Made by a program: the position numbers and the translations under genes | Shown: piece by piece, positions 1 to 6,159 of the stretch | Numbering within the stretch: the stretch's first letter is position 1 | Layout of the letters: each line of letters starts with the position of its first letter | The notes under the pieces: generated by a model | Told to the model about the DNA's origin: nothing | What the model saw: the letters and a program-made list of their open reading frames with translations, nothing else | Databases searched by the model: none | Assembly: GCA_017620455.1 (NCBI GenBank) | Contig: JAFZQK010000019.1 | Span: forward strand, 1-7,290 | Length of the DNA stretch: 7,290 nucleotides | Direction: 5' to 3' | From: Clostridia bacterium | Lineage (GTDB): Bacteria; Bacillota_A; Clostridia; Christensenellales; Aristaeellaceae

Positions 1-722
1 AGGGAATGTTCGGTCCACAGCTTCGTGGCCAGTTCCAGGTCGTTGGCCGCGCCGAAGGCGTCGTGAGCGGTGTCGATCATGCCGCCCCAGGCGTTGTACT
101 GGCGGTCGTTGGAGATCACCACGGGCACGCCCAGGCGGGTGCTTTCGGCCAGGGCCTGCATGGCGTTGTGATACACGATCTGCTGACTCGGGGTGCCGTT
201 GGTGTTGTCCAGGTGGGTGGTGATGTTCAGCTCGTTCAGGTAATACCACATGGACTTGGTGGCGAAGGCCGGGTTTGCCTGCGGCCCGTCGGCGGGCATT
301 TCAGGCGTGCCGTAGTCCGCTTCCAGGCCGAACATGTTGCCGCTGTCGGCAAAGTCCACGCCGGCGGGGTTGCCGCAGGTGTTCACATGGTAGAACAGCC
401 CGGCGCGCTCCGCCAGGGTCATCTGGTCGTACAGGTCCTTGACGCGGGCTTCCACGTCCTGGCGCCAGTCTTCGTACACGTCCAGCTGGCCGTTGCCGTT
501 CAGATCCTTGAATTTGAGGCCGTCCGCCTCCAGGATCTCGGTGATGCCGTTCAGGTAGCCCAGTTCTTTCTGTTCGCCCTCGGCGGGAATGATGGTGATG
601 GCGGCGTTCACTTCGTCATAGCTGGTAAAGGGCGCGGCCTTGGGCGCTTCTTCCGCAAAGGCGGGAAGGCCCAGGCAGCCCAGCAGCATGACCGCAGCCA
701 GTAGCAGAGACAGTTTCTTCAT
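1..722 (-). CDS. Secreted glycoside hydrolase family 3 (beta-glucosidase-like), N-terminal 240 residues, cut by the window edge
   Basis: Exported GH3 enzyme, probably releasing sugars from the non-reducing ends of beta-glycans outside the cell. The ATG at 722-720 has an AGAAAGGGG ribosome site 9 nt upstream. A Sec signal peptide (MKKLSLLLAAVML..., likely cut after AFA, residue 23) is followed by 'ADGLKFKDLNGNGQLDVYED' at about 66-85, which includes a 12-position EF-hand-like loop D73-E84. The GH3 barrel starts after that. 'STRLGVPVVISND' (194-206) is the typical GH3 strand carrying the substrate-binding aspartate, here D206. The nucleophile motif and the C-terminal domain lie beyond the left edge, so catalytic competence cannot be judged. 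It is a paralogue of the complete GH3 gene at 3565-6069: positions 451-527 match 5777-5853 at about 70 of 77 bases. A terminator lies between it and the upstream CBM9-like gene, so it is probably transcribed separately. The GH3 family call is firm; the substrate is unknown. Confidence 0.88.
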   Translation of the reverse strand, partial: MKKLSLLLAAVMLLGCLGLPAFAEEAPKAAPFTSYDEVNAAITIIPAEGEQKELGYLNGITEILEADGLKFKDLNGNGQLDVYEDWRQDVEARVKDLYDQMTLAERAGLFYHVNTCGNPAGVDFADSGNMFGLEADYGTPEMPADGPQANPAFATKSMWYYLNELNITTHLDNTNGTPSQQIVYHNAMQALAESTRLGVPVVISNDRQYNAWGGMIDTAHDAFGAANDLELATKLWTEHS

Positions 723-731
723 CGTTCCGAT

Positions 732-740
732 CCCCTTTCT
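732..740 (-). promoter_or_regulatory. Ribosome binding site of the left-hand GH3 gene
   Basis: On the minus strand this reads AGAAAGGGG, 9 nt before the ATG at 722. It supports that start, which lies directly before a classic signal peptide. The GGGG is also complementary to the CCCC of the neighbouring palindrome at 747-762, so pairing could partly mask the site. That possibility is inference. Confidence 0.6.
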
Positions 741-746
741 GAATTT

Positions 747-762
747 GGGGAAAGATTTCCCC
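747..762. repeat. Perfect 16-bp palindrome in the leader of the left-hand GH3 gene
   Basis: ggggaaa-ga-tttcccc has two perfect 7-bp arms around a 2-bp centre. The short centre suits a protein-binding dyad better than an RNA hairpin. It lies about 25-40 bp upstream of the ATG, just downstream of an AT-rich stretch (766-779) that could hold a -10 element (TAAAAT or TATATG on the minus strand). I saw no convincing -35 box, so the promoter is unresolved. Confidence 0.5.
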
Positions 763-843
763 TTTGCATATATTTTAACGGAACGGGCGTTTTTCCGCTT
801 ATGGATATTTCGTACAAAGGTATGGAAAAAACGCATTGTCCAT

Positions 844-862
844 CCGGATTGTGAAAATCCGG
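844..862. repeat. Perfect inverted repeat CCGGATT-N5-AATCCGG upstream of the left-hand GH3 gene
   Basis: ccggatt gtgaa aatccgg has perfect 7-bp arms and a 5-nt centre. It lies between the terminator of the CBM9-like gene (875-905) and the start of the GH3 gene, a natural operator position. It could also form a small RNA hairpin if transcription starts upstream of it. Similar CCGGA...TCCGG cores occur at 6140-6150 and 6234-6246. Confidence 0.45.
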
Positions 863-874
863 TCAGAAAGCTAT

Positions 875-905
875 AAAAAACGGGCGGGGTGTCCAGGCCC
901 GCCCG
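875..905 (-). terminator. Intrinsic terminator of the CBM9-like gene
   Basis: On the minus strand, CGGGCGGG (905-898) pairs perfectly with CCCGCCCG (888-881) across a 9-nt loop, and the stem is followed directly by TTTTTT (880-875). It begins 27 nt after the stop codon at 933-935. The T-run is on the minus-strand 3' side only, so it terminates leftward transcription. Confidence 0.9.
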
Positions 906-932
906 AAAGAAGAAGGATTTGTTTCTGATTTT

Positions 933-1739
933 TTATTCCGCCAGCGTCACGCTGCCCCACAGGCTGGGGCTCTTATCGATCTTCTGGCTGCCGCACCAGG
1001 CCATCTGCGGGATGTATTCCGTGCCGGGGCAGGGATAGCTGATGTCGGTGATGACAAAATTGCAGGAGAGCACGTCGCCCGCGGCGGGGGTGTATTTTTC
1101 CACCTTGTTTTTCTTGGCCAGGGTGTTTTCGCTGGACAGATCGGCCCAGGGGATCACGGCTTCCCAGGTGAAGCCCGTGACCGTCTTCTGCACGGCGCAT
1201 TCATAGCCGGGCAGCACGCTCTCGCCGCCGTCCATGCCCAGGCTGACGAACCGCTGACGGGCATCCTTGGGCACCATGGAGCGGTCGATGGCGGTATCCC
1301 AGAAGCCTTCGTCCATCACGAAATAGATGAGGAAATCGTTGGTGCCGTATTCGGTGCGTTCGGGATCGGCGGTGGGATCGGTGGAGATGTAGAGCTTCAG
1401 GTTGTCCTCGCCGTCGATGGGCAGCATTTCAATGGCGCCCAGGGGGGTATCCTCGGTAACGTCCGCGGCGATATACAGGTTGTCTTCATTCCAGGCCAGG
1501 TAGAATTTGGCGGAGCAGTCCACGGGCCCCTGCCAGAAAACCACGTCCCGGATGACCTGCGCGGCGTCCGCCACCACGGCGGGAGAATCCAGGTTCCATT
1601 CGCTCAGATCGCCGTCGATCACGGCGTCGCTCAGCTTATGGGCGACGATGGAGGGACGGGCAGATTCTTCCGCCAGCGCGGGAACGGCCAGCGTCAGGAC
1701 CAGCATCAGGACGGCAATGACTGTCAGCAGTTTTTTCAT
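933..1739 (-). CDS. Secreted stand-alone CBM9/DOMON-like carbohydrate-binding protein
   Basis: A 268-residue exported protein that is essentially a single CBM9-type beta-sandwich after its signal peptide (MKKLLTVIAVLML..., likely cut after ALA at residue 23). Family hallmarks seen in order: 'IDGDLSEW' at 41-48, 'AKFYLAWNEDNLYIAADV' at 77-94, 'DNLKLYIS' at 112-119, 'TGFTWEAVIPWADL' at 188-201, 'LSCNFVITD' near 224-232 and a closing 'SPSLWGSVTL' at 257-266. In this family such modules are usually attached to xylanases or other large enzymes and bind sugar chains. Here no catalytic domain is attached, so the likely role is polysaccharide or wall-glycan binding; the ligand cannot be read from the sequence. 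The start is supported by AAGGAG (1751-1746), 6 nt before the ATG. It follows the beta-helix gene after 142 bp and ends in its own terminator. The fold assignment is confident; the function is not. Confidence 0.85.
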   Translation of the reverse strand: MKKLLTVIAVLMLVLTLAVPALAEESARPSIVAHKLSDAVIDGDLSEWNLDSPAVVADAAQVIRDVVFWQGPVDCSAKFYLAWNEDNLYIAADVTEDTPLGAIEMLPIDGEDNLKLYISTDPTADPERTEYGTNDFLIYFVMDEGFWDTAIDRSMVPKDARQRFVSLGMDGGESVLPGYECAVQKTVTGFTWEAVIPWADLSSENTLAKKNKVEKYTPAAGDVLSCNFVITDISYPCPGTEYIPQMAWCGSQKIDKSPSLWGSVTLAE

Positions 1740-1810
1740 GGTGTTTCTCCTTTCGGTTGCTCCATTCGTCGGCGGAAAGCAATCCTCTGCGTTCCATTTC
1801 TGACAGTGAA

Positions 1811-1840
1811 ATCATATCAGATAAAAAGCAAGAAAAAGCA
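1811..1840 (-). promoter_or_regulatory. Candidate sigma-A promoter of the CBM9-like gene
   Basis: On the minus strand a TATGAT -10 (1816-1811) lies 18 bp after a weak TGCTTT -35 (1840-1835). It would give a leader of about 65 nt before the ATG at 1739. The -10 is good and the -35 poor. The gene could also be served by read-through from the beta-helix gene. Confidence 0.4.
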
Positions 1841-1871
1841 GGATATTTTCACACAGGAAATGGGAAAATCC
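1841..1871 (-). terminator. Weak candidate terminator after the beta-helix gene
   Basis: On the minus strand, GGATTTTC (1871-1864) can pair with GAAAATATCC (1850-1841), with a 2-nt bulge and a 13-nt loop. It is followed by the T-rich TGCTTTTT (1840-1833). It starts about 10 nt after the stop codon. The stem is AT-rich and bulged, so termination would be partial at best. Confidence 0.3.
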
Positions 1872-1881
1872 AAAACCCGCG

Positions 1882-3306
1882 TCAGTCGGACAGGCCAAAC
1901 CGGTCCGCCGCGCCGGAAAAATCGATCGGCAGATCCACGCTGTTCCCGATCCATACGCTGCCGCCCAGCGTGCCCGCGGCCTGGACGCTTTTCTGCCTGC
2001 TGCCCTCAAAGGCATTCCCGCTGAACCGGCTGAAGCCGATGTCCCGCAGGTACAGGGCGCAGCACGCCGAATCCTCGAACAGATTGTCCGCCATGTCGAA
2101 GGAGACGCCGCCGTAGGCCATTACCGCCGTCCAGTTGTCCCGAAGGGTATTCCGGACGAAGGCCGTGGGCGTTGCGTCCAGCCGCACGCCGCAGACGGTG
2201 CACCCTTCCGCCGTGCAGCCGGTCATGAGCACGTGGCCTTCCTTCTGCAGGTTGAAGCCGTTCTCGCACCGGACGGCGGCGCAGTCCGTCAGCGTGTTGC
2301 CGCCGCCTCCGGCCATGAAATAGCCCTGGCCCGTGCCGGTGACGGTGCAGCCGGTCATGGCGCCGTCTTCCACCAGGGAGAAGAAGAGCCCCTGATCGCA
2401 GTCCGCCGCGGAGCAGTCCCGCAGCACGATATGCCGGCTGGCGCGGATATCCAGGCCGTGGTTGGTTTTCCGGGCGGAGCAGCGCGTCAGCGTGCCGCCG
2501 TCGCATTTGGCCACGTAAATGCCGAACACCCCGCACCGGTCCGCCTTGCAGTCGGTCAGTATGACCTGCCCGTTATACGCCAGCACCATGCCCATGGAGC
2601 AGTCCGATACGTCCGCCCCCTCCACGGTCACTTCCCCGCAGCCGCAGACGATGATCTCCCCCGCGTCCGCCGGCGCCGTTACGGCAGGCTGGGACACGGC
2701 GTAAAACAGGGGCTTTCCGTTCACGGTGCAGTTTTCAATGGTGTGGGTGACGAAATAATCCACGTCCTCCCCCACCTCGAACAGCCCCGTCAGCTTGGGC
2801 AGATCCGCGCTCTTTTCAGATAACGGCGGCCCGGCCGGGGAAATGCCGCAGCCCACAAAGGCGCAGGAGCGCACCGTCATGCGGTATATGCCGCCGCACC
2901 ACATGCCGCAGGAGGAGGTGCGCCATTCTTCCTCCGCCAGAGAGATTTTGCAGTTTTCCACCGTCAGATCGTTTCCGATGGCGTAGATGCCCGTGCGCCG
3001 GAAACGGATATCCAGGCCCCGGAGAGTCACGCCGTCCGCTTCCACCCGCAGGGCCGCCTTGAACGCCGGCGCGTCGATCACCGGGGACGCGCCCTGCGCC
3101 GCCCGGACCGTCACGGCCCTGTCGATCACAAGGGGGAACGTCTCCGTGTCTTCGCCGTAAACGCCGTCGCCAAGCTCGATCACGTCGCCGTCGGCGCAGG
3201 CCGCCAGGGCGTCCGTCAGACCGCCGGGAGATACGGAAAGCGTATCCGCCCGCGCCGCCAGCGGGATCAGCAGAACCAGCAAGAAAAACCAGAAGATTCT
3301 TTTCAT
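1882..3306 (-). CDS. Secreted right-handed parallel beta-helix protein (DUF1565/NosD-like) with a cysteine ladder
   Basis: A 474-residue exported protein. The open frame runs back to 3432, but the ATG at 3306 is preferred: it has AGGAG 5 nt upstream and opens a classic signal peptide (MKRIFWFFLLVLLIPLAARA, cut near residue 20). The N-terminal part, 'LTDALAACADGDVIELGDGVY' then 'ETFPLVID' (about 30-62), resembles the DUF1565 entry to a beta-helix. Coils continue through about residue 440. From 253 on they become regular, with cysteines at 253, 276, 298, 320, 342 and 364, i.e. steps of 23, 22, 22, 22 and 22 residues. A second cysteine five residues later recurs at 258, 303, 347 and 369. About 24 cysteines in total is unusual for an exported protein. 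Known beta-helix proteins include polysaccharide lyases, hydrolases and surface proteins; I see no identifiable catalytic motif. The neighbours suggest polysaccharide binding or processing. Confidence 0.85.
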   Translation of the reverse strand: MKRIFWFFLLVLLIPLAARADTLSVSPGGLTDALAACADGDVIELGDGVYGEDTETFPLVIDRAVTVRAAQGASPVIDAPAFKAALRVEADGVTLRGLDIRFRRTGIYAIGNDLTVENCKISLAEEEWRTSSCGMWCGGIYRMTVRSCAFVGCGISPAGPPLSEKSADLPKLTGLFEVGEDVDYFVTHTIENCTVNGKPLFYAVSQPAVTAPADAGEIIVCGCGEVTVEGADVSDCSMGMVLAYNGQVILTDCKADRCGVFGIYVAKCDGGTLTRCSARKTNHGLDIRASRHIVLRDCSAADCDQGLFFSLVEDGAMTGCTVTGTGQGYFMAGGGGNTLTDCAAVRCENGFNLQKEGHVLMTGCTAEGCTVCGVRLDATPTAFVRNTLRDNWTAVMAYGGVSFDMADNLFEDSACCALYLRDIGFSRFSGNAFEGSRQKSVQAAGTLGGSVWIGNSVDLPIDFSGAADRFGLSD

Positions 3307-3311
3307 TTTCG

Positions 3312-3316
3312 CTCCT
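3312..3316 (-). promoter_or_regulatory. Ribosome binding site deciding the beta-helix gene start
   Basis: AGGAG on the minus strand, 5 nt before the ATG at 3306. The longer frame starting at 3432 would place 42 charged residues before the signal peptide and run through the stem-loop at 3389-3420. That makes 3306 the better start. Confidence 0.75.
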
Positions 3317-3388
3317 GAAACACATTGGGACTGCAGCAATGGAAACAGCCTGTTCTTATAGCCGGCTTTCTCGGAAAAGGACGAACCG

Positions 3389-3420
3389 CGGACAGCCGCC
3401 AGTGGCGGATGTTCTGTCCG
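3389..3420. repeat. Two-tier stem-loop C of the intergenic element
   Basis: The outer stem cggacag (3389-3395) pairs with ctgtccg (3414-3420). Inside it ccgcc (3396-3400) pairs with ggcgg (3404-3408) around the loop agt. A one-sided 5-nt bulge (3409-3413) separates the two stems. It is the hairpin nearest the start of the beta-helix gene, about 80 nt away. Confidence 0.6.
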
Positions 3421-3442
3421 AGGTGAGATCAACCGAAAAGGA

Positions 3443-3468
3443 GCAATCTCCCCAAGAAGGGGAGTTGC
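3443..3468. repeat. Stem-loop B of the intergenic element
   Basis: The stem ctcccc (3448-3453) / ggggag (3459-3464) closes the loop aagaa. It is extended by gcaa (3443-3446) / ttgc (3465-3468) with a single bulged t at 3447. No T-run follows on either strand, so it is not a canonical terminator. Confidence 0.6.
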
Positions 3469-3488
3469 GACTATTGAGGTTGCGGATT

Positions 3489-3531
3489 TGGGGGAAACCG
3501 CTCTTTGGCCCCCAAAGAGCAGTTTCCCCCA
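3489..3531 (-). repeat. Long stem-loop A downstream of the complete GH3 gene
   Basis: About 20 bp of stem close a 3-nt loop (3509-3511): gggggaaac (3490-3498) with gtttccccc (3522-3530), and gctctttgg (3500-3508) with ccaaagagc (3512-3520). Positions 3499 and 3521 are a C/A mismatch in plus-strand RNA but a G-U wobble in minus-strand RNA, so the stem is continuous only in the transcript of the GH3 gene. It begins 33 nt after the GH3 stop. It lacks a following U-run, so it could be a 3'-end stabiliser, an attenuating stem or part of a dispersed repeat. Its role is unknown. Confidence 0.65.
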
Positions 3532-3564
3532 GTATTCACTCAGGTTTTTTCACGTTTGTTGAGT

Positions 3565-6069
3565 TTATTCCTGCACGGCGATGGTGATGCTGTTGTCGCC
3601 CACGGTGAGCGTATGCTCGCCCACGCCTTCCAGCGGCACGTCGATCTTCACGACCACGAAGGAGCCGCCGGCCACGCTGATGTACTTGGTCGCCAGCACG
3701 GTATCGCCTTCCTTGACCTCCACCACGGCGGAGCCGTCCGCGCCGCGGTTCTCGGCAATCATGTACAGCCTGGCGCTTTCGCCGCTGCGAACGATGCGGT
3801 TCAGGGCCTCCACGGAGGTCTGGACGCCGGAGGAAGTCTCGGTTTCCACCAGCTTGGTTTCCTGATCGCTCACCAGGGTGTTGATCACGATGTCCGCGTC
3901 ATTGCCGTAGGCCATGCCGAAGTGCGGGGGCACTGCCACGTCGCCCAGGTTGTTGGGCAGGGCGGCGGTGGGGTTCTGGCGCACGGTGGCGGCCATGAAC
4001 AGGCGGAGGTAGGTGTCCACGCCGGTATCGAACTGCAATTCGCCCCAATCCAGGGTGGCGTCGTCGGCGCTGCGGGCGATTTCAAACACGGTCCTGCCGG
4101 CGGGCTGCTTTTCGCCATACAGCATATCCGCGATCACGGAGGGCAGGGTCTTGTGGTAGAAATTGCCCATGGAGGAGCCGTGGTCCGGCGTGCAGTCGTA
4201 GGTGAGGAACAGCACAGCCGCGCTGTTTTCGATGGCCCAGGCGCTGGGCTCGTTGGAAACGCCGCCGTCATAGAGCAGCACCAGGGGCTTTTCTTCGTCC
4301 TGGGCGTCCTCGAAGAACATTTCGGTGGAATCGTCCATGGCGGTCACGTGGGCCACCACCACGTCGGCGTCCTCGATTTCGTCCACCACGGTGGCATAGG
4401 CGCCGATGGCTTCCGCATCCATGGATACGGTATCCTTGGAGGAGCCCACCACGCAGACCTTCGCATCCTTGCTGAGGGGCAGGATGTTATCGGCGTTCTT
4501 GAGCAGCACGGTGGATTCGGTCTGGAGGCGGATATCCCATTCGTTCATTTCCGCGGTACGGGCGCGGTAAATATCGTCGATGGTGTTCAGCTCGAAGGCT
4601 TCGGCCTTGTATTCGTCGCTGGCGCACAGCTCCAGCGCTTCGTCCAGGTTGGAATAGGGATCTTCAAACAGGCCCAGCTCAAACTTGTTGCGCAGCACCC
4701 GCTTGGCGTGCCGGTCCACGGTCTCCTGGGTCAGGGTGCCCTTTTCGATCTCTTCCTTCACGGCTTCGGGCCACATGGGCTGCATCATGCCGGGATACCG
4801 GGCCACGACCGCGTCGTAATCCGTGGGCACGTCGCTCTCCACCATGAAGAAGCAGCCCACCTGATCCACATCGGCGTTGAAGATGATGGCGTACAGTTCG
4901 CCCACGGAGCAGGTGGACAGATCCACGCCCTCGGGGGTGACGCCGGAAGCGGAGGGCACCTGGAACCACATGGGCCAGTCGGTGACCACGCAGCCGTCGT
5001 AGCCCACCTTTTCACGCAGCACCGCCATGGAGGCGCTGTCGTAGCACACGTTGCAGGTGTTGAACAGGGGGCCGTTGTTCAGCATGACCCAGCCAGAATC
5101 GCTGTCGATCACGGCGCTCTTCCAGCCCACCAGCCAGCTGTCCAGCAGGTCCGCCGGGCTCTTGGCATTGATGTAAGAGGAGCGGCCGCCGCGGGCCACG
5201 AAGTGCTTGGTGGTGGCGTTGACGCCGTTTTCCTGATAGGCCTTGGTTTCCAGGCCCACCATCTTGGCGATGTAGTTCACGTCGTCGCCGTACCAGGAGC
5301 CGATTTCCACGCCGTAGGAATGGAAGGGCAGATGGAAGCCGATGGCGCGCTCTTCCTTGGCGTACTGGGCCACCATGTCGTAAAGCAGTTCTTCATCATG
5401 GGCGATGCCGAAGGCGTAGTTGGGCATGTTCACCATGCCGGCCCAGGTGTTGTAGCTGCGGTCGCAGCTGAGCACCACGGGCACGCCCAGGCGGGAGGAT
5501 TCGGCGATCTCCTGGAACGCGTTGTTCTCATAGATCAGGGTGTCCGGGGTGCCGTTCACGTTATGCAGGTAGGTGGTCACGTTATCGGAGATGATGGAGT
5601 GATACATGGGCACGTAGCAGTTGCCGTCCTGATCCGTATAGGTGGGCTCGTTGGAATAGAGCCATTCCTCGGTGTACGGATACATGGAGGTGAAGGTGCC
5701 GCCGGTGGAGGCGTGCCACAGCAATCCGATCTCCTCGTCGATGGTCATCTGGGAGAGCAGATCGTCCACGCGGGCGTCCACGTCCTGGCGCCAGTCCTCA
5801 TAGACGTCCAGCTGTCCGTTGCCGTTCAGGTCCTTGAATTTCAGCCCGTCCGCTTCGATGATTTCCTTGGTGCGGGCTTCCAGGCGCACCTGGCCGGTGG
5901 TCTCGTCGGCCTCCACGATCACTTCGTTCACTTCATAGGGCTTGACGAAGGTGGTAGGGTCAATGAGCGCCGTGCTGGTGGTGGCGTTGAAATACTGCTG
6001 TTCCGCCAGGGCGGGGACAAAGCAGCTCAGGGCCATCATCGCAGCCAGAATCAGGGCAATCCTTTTCAT
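3565..6069 (-). CDS. Secreted glycoside hydrolase family 3 (beta-glucosidase-like), complete
   Basis: An 834-residue exported GH3 enzyme, likely an exo-acting beta-glycosidase. The ATG at 6069 has AAAGGAG 8 nt upstream and starts a signal peptide (MKRIALILAAMMALS..., cut after ALA22). Residues 80-91 form an EF-hand-like loop (D80, N82, N84, Q86, D88, E91). The (beta/alpha)8 domain follows: 'SSRLGVPVVLSCD' with substrate-binding D203, 'KHF' at 288-290, and 'VVTDW' at 361-365 with catalytic nucleophile D364. The alpha/beta C-terminal domain starts at 'TESTVLLKNADNILPL' (517-532) and includes 'VIADMLYGEKQPAGRTVFEI' (645-664). Residues about 755-834 look like an Ig/CARDB-type beta-sandwich, a possible accessory module. 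The acid/base residue could not be assigned. The C-terminal stretch before 'VIADMLYG' does not show the usual W-x-PG-x-EGG pattern. It is divergent from the response regulator gene and paralogous to the GH3 gene at the left edge. The family is certain; the substrate is not. Confidence 0.93.
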   Translation of the reverse strand: MKRIALILAAMMALSCFVPALAEQQYFNATTSTALIDPTTFVKPYEVNEVIVEADETTGQVRLEARTKEIIEADGLKFKDLNGNGQLDVYEDWRQDVDARVDDLLSQMTIDEEIGLLWHASTGGTFTSMYPYTEEWLYSNEPTYTDQDGNCYVPMYHSIISDNVTTYLHNVNGTPDTLIYENNAFQEIAESSRLGVPVVLSCDRSYNTWAGMVNMPNYAFGIAHDEELLYDMVAQYAKEERAIGFHLPFHSYGVEIGSWYGDDVNYIAKMVGLETKAYQENGVNATTKHFVARGGRSSYINAKSPADLLDSWLVGWKSAVIDSDSGWVMLNNGPLFNTCNVCYDSASMAVLREKVGYDGCVVTDWPMWFQVPSASGVTPEGVDLSTCSVGELYAIIFNADVDQVGCFFMVESDVPTDYDAVVARYPGMMQPMWPEAVKEEIEKGTLTQETVDRHAKRVLRNKFELGLFEDPYSNLDEALELCASDEYKAEAFELNTIDDIYRARTAEMNEWDIRLQTESTVLLKNADNILPLSKDAKVCVVGSSKDTVSMDAEAIGAYATVVDEIEDADVVVAHVTAMDDSTEMFFEDAQDEEKPLVLLYDGGVSNEPSAWAIENSAAVLFLTYDCTPDHGSSMGNFYHKTLPSVIADMLYGEKQPAGRTVFEIARSADDATLDWGELQFDTGVDTYLRLFMAATVRQNPTAALPNNLGDVAVPPHFGMAYGNDADIVINTLVSDQETKLVETETSSGVQTSVEALNRIVRSGESARLYMIAENRGADGSAVVEVKEGDTVLATKYISVAGGSFVVVKIDVPLEGVGEHTLTVGDNSITIAVQE

Positions 6070-6077
6070 ACCGTTCG

Positions 6078-6084
6078 CTCCTTT
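6078..6084 (-). promoter_or_regulatory. Ribosome binding site deciding the complete GH3 start
   Basis: AAAGGAG on the minus strand, 8 nt before the ATG at 6069. The open frame extends upstream to 6390, but those 107 extra residues would overlap the regulator gene and its promoter and would bury the signal peptide. An in-frame ATG at 6087 would overlap this site. Confidence 0.8.
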
Positions 6085-6090
6085 CATTCT

Positions 6091-6120
6091 GTCGGGACAC
6101 CGTTGGGACACTCGCCCAAC
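6091..6120. repeat. Tandem 10-bp repeat and small hairpin in the GH3 leader
   Basis: gtcgggacac (6091-6100) and gttgggacac (6102-6111) match at 9 of 10 positions with an 11-bp period, about one helical turn. The second copy also starts a hairpin: gttggg (6102-6107) pairs with cccaac (6115-6120) around a 7-nt loop. Either a protein-binding direct repeat or a leader RNA stem is possible. Confidence 0.4.
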
Positions 6121-6132
6121 TTCACTGTTTTT

Positions 6133-6159
6133 ATTATGGCCGGAAATCCGTTCCCGCAA
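6133..6159 (-). promoter_or_regulatory. Candidate promoter of the complete GH3 gene
   Basis: On the minus strand a CATAAT -10 (6138-6133) follows TTGCGG (6159-6154) with a 15-bp spacer, or CTTGCG with 16 bp. The spacing is short and the -35 is imperfect, as is common for activator-dependent promoters. The spacer contains ccggaaatccg (6140-6150). The leader would be about 55-60 nt long. Confidence 0.35.

Noticed and set aside
6..704. 232-residue plus-strand open frame
   Set aside because: Antisense shadow of the GH3 N-terminal region, which has a signal peptide, ribosome site and GH3 motifs on the minus strand.
2233..2823. Plus-strand and alternative minus-strand frames inside the beta-helix gene
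   Set aside because: They show low-complexity R/G/H/A-rich translations typical of shadow frames and no ribosome sites, while the beta-helix frame has a regular coil repeat.
3307..3432. Longer start for the beta-helix gene
   Set aside because: It would put 42 residues ahead of an obvious signal peptide and translate through a stem-loop. The ATG at 3306 has a well-placed AGGAG.
3489..3531. Canonical intrinsic terminator for the GH3 gene
   Set aside because: The stem is strong but is followed on the minus strand by AAATCC, not a T-run, so it is listed as a stem-loop of unknown role.
3389..3531. CRISPR array
   Set aside because: The three stem-loops differ in sequence and spacing; there is no repeated unit with spacers.
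6014..6069. Lipoprotein attachment (lipobox) in the GH3 signal peptides
   Set aside because: The signal peptides contain a cysteine (ALSC at residues 13-16 in the complete gene, LLGC in the paralogue), but the -3/-2 residues are poor for a lipobox and a good ALA or AFA signal peptidase I site follows.
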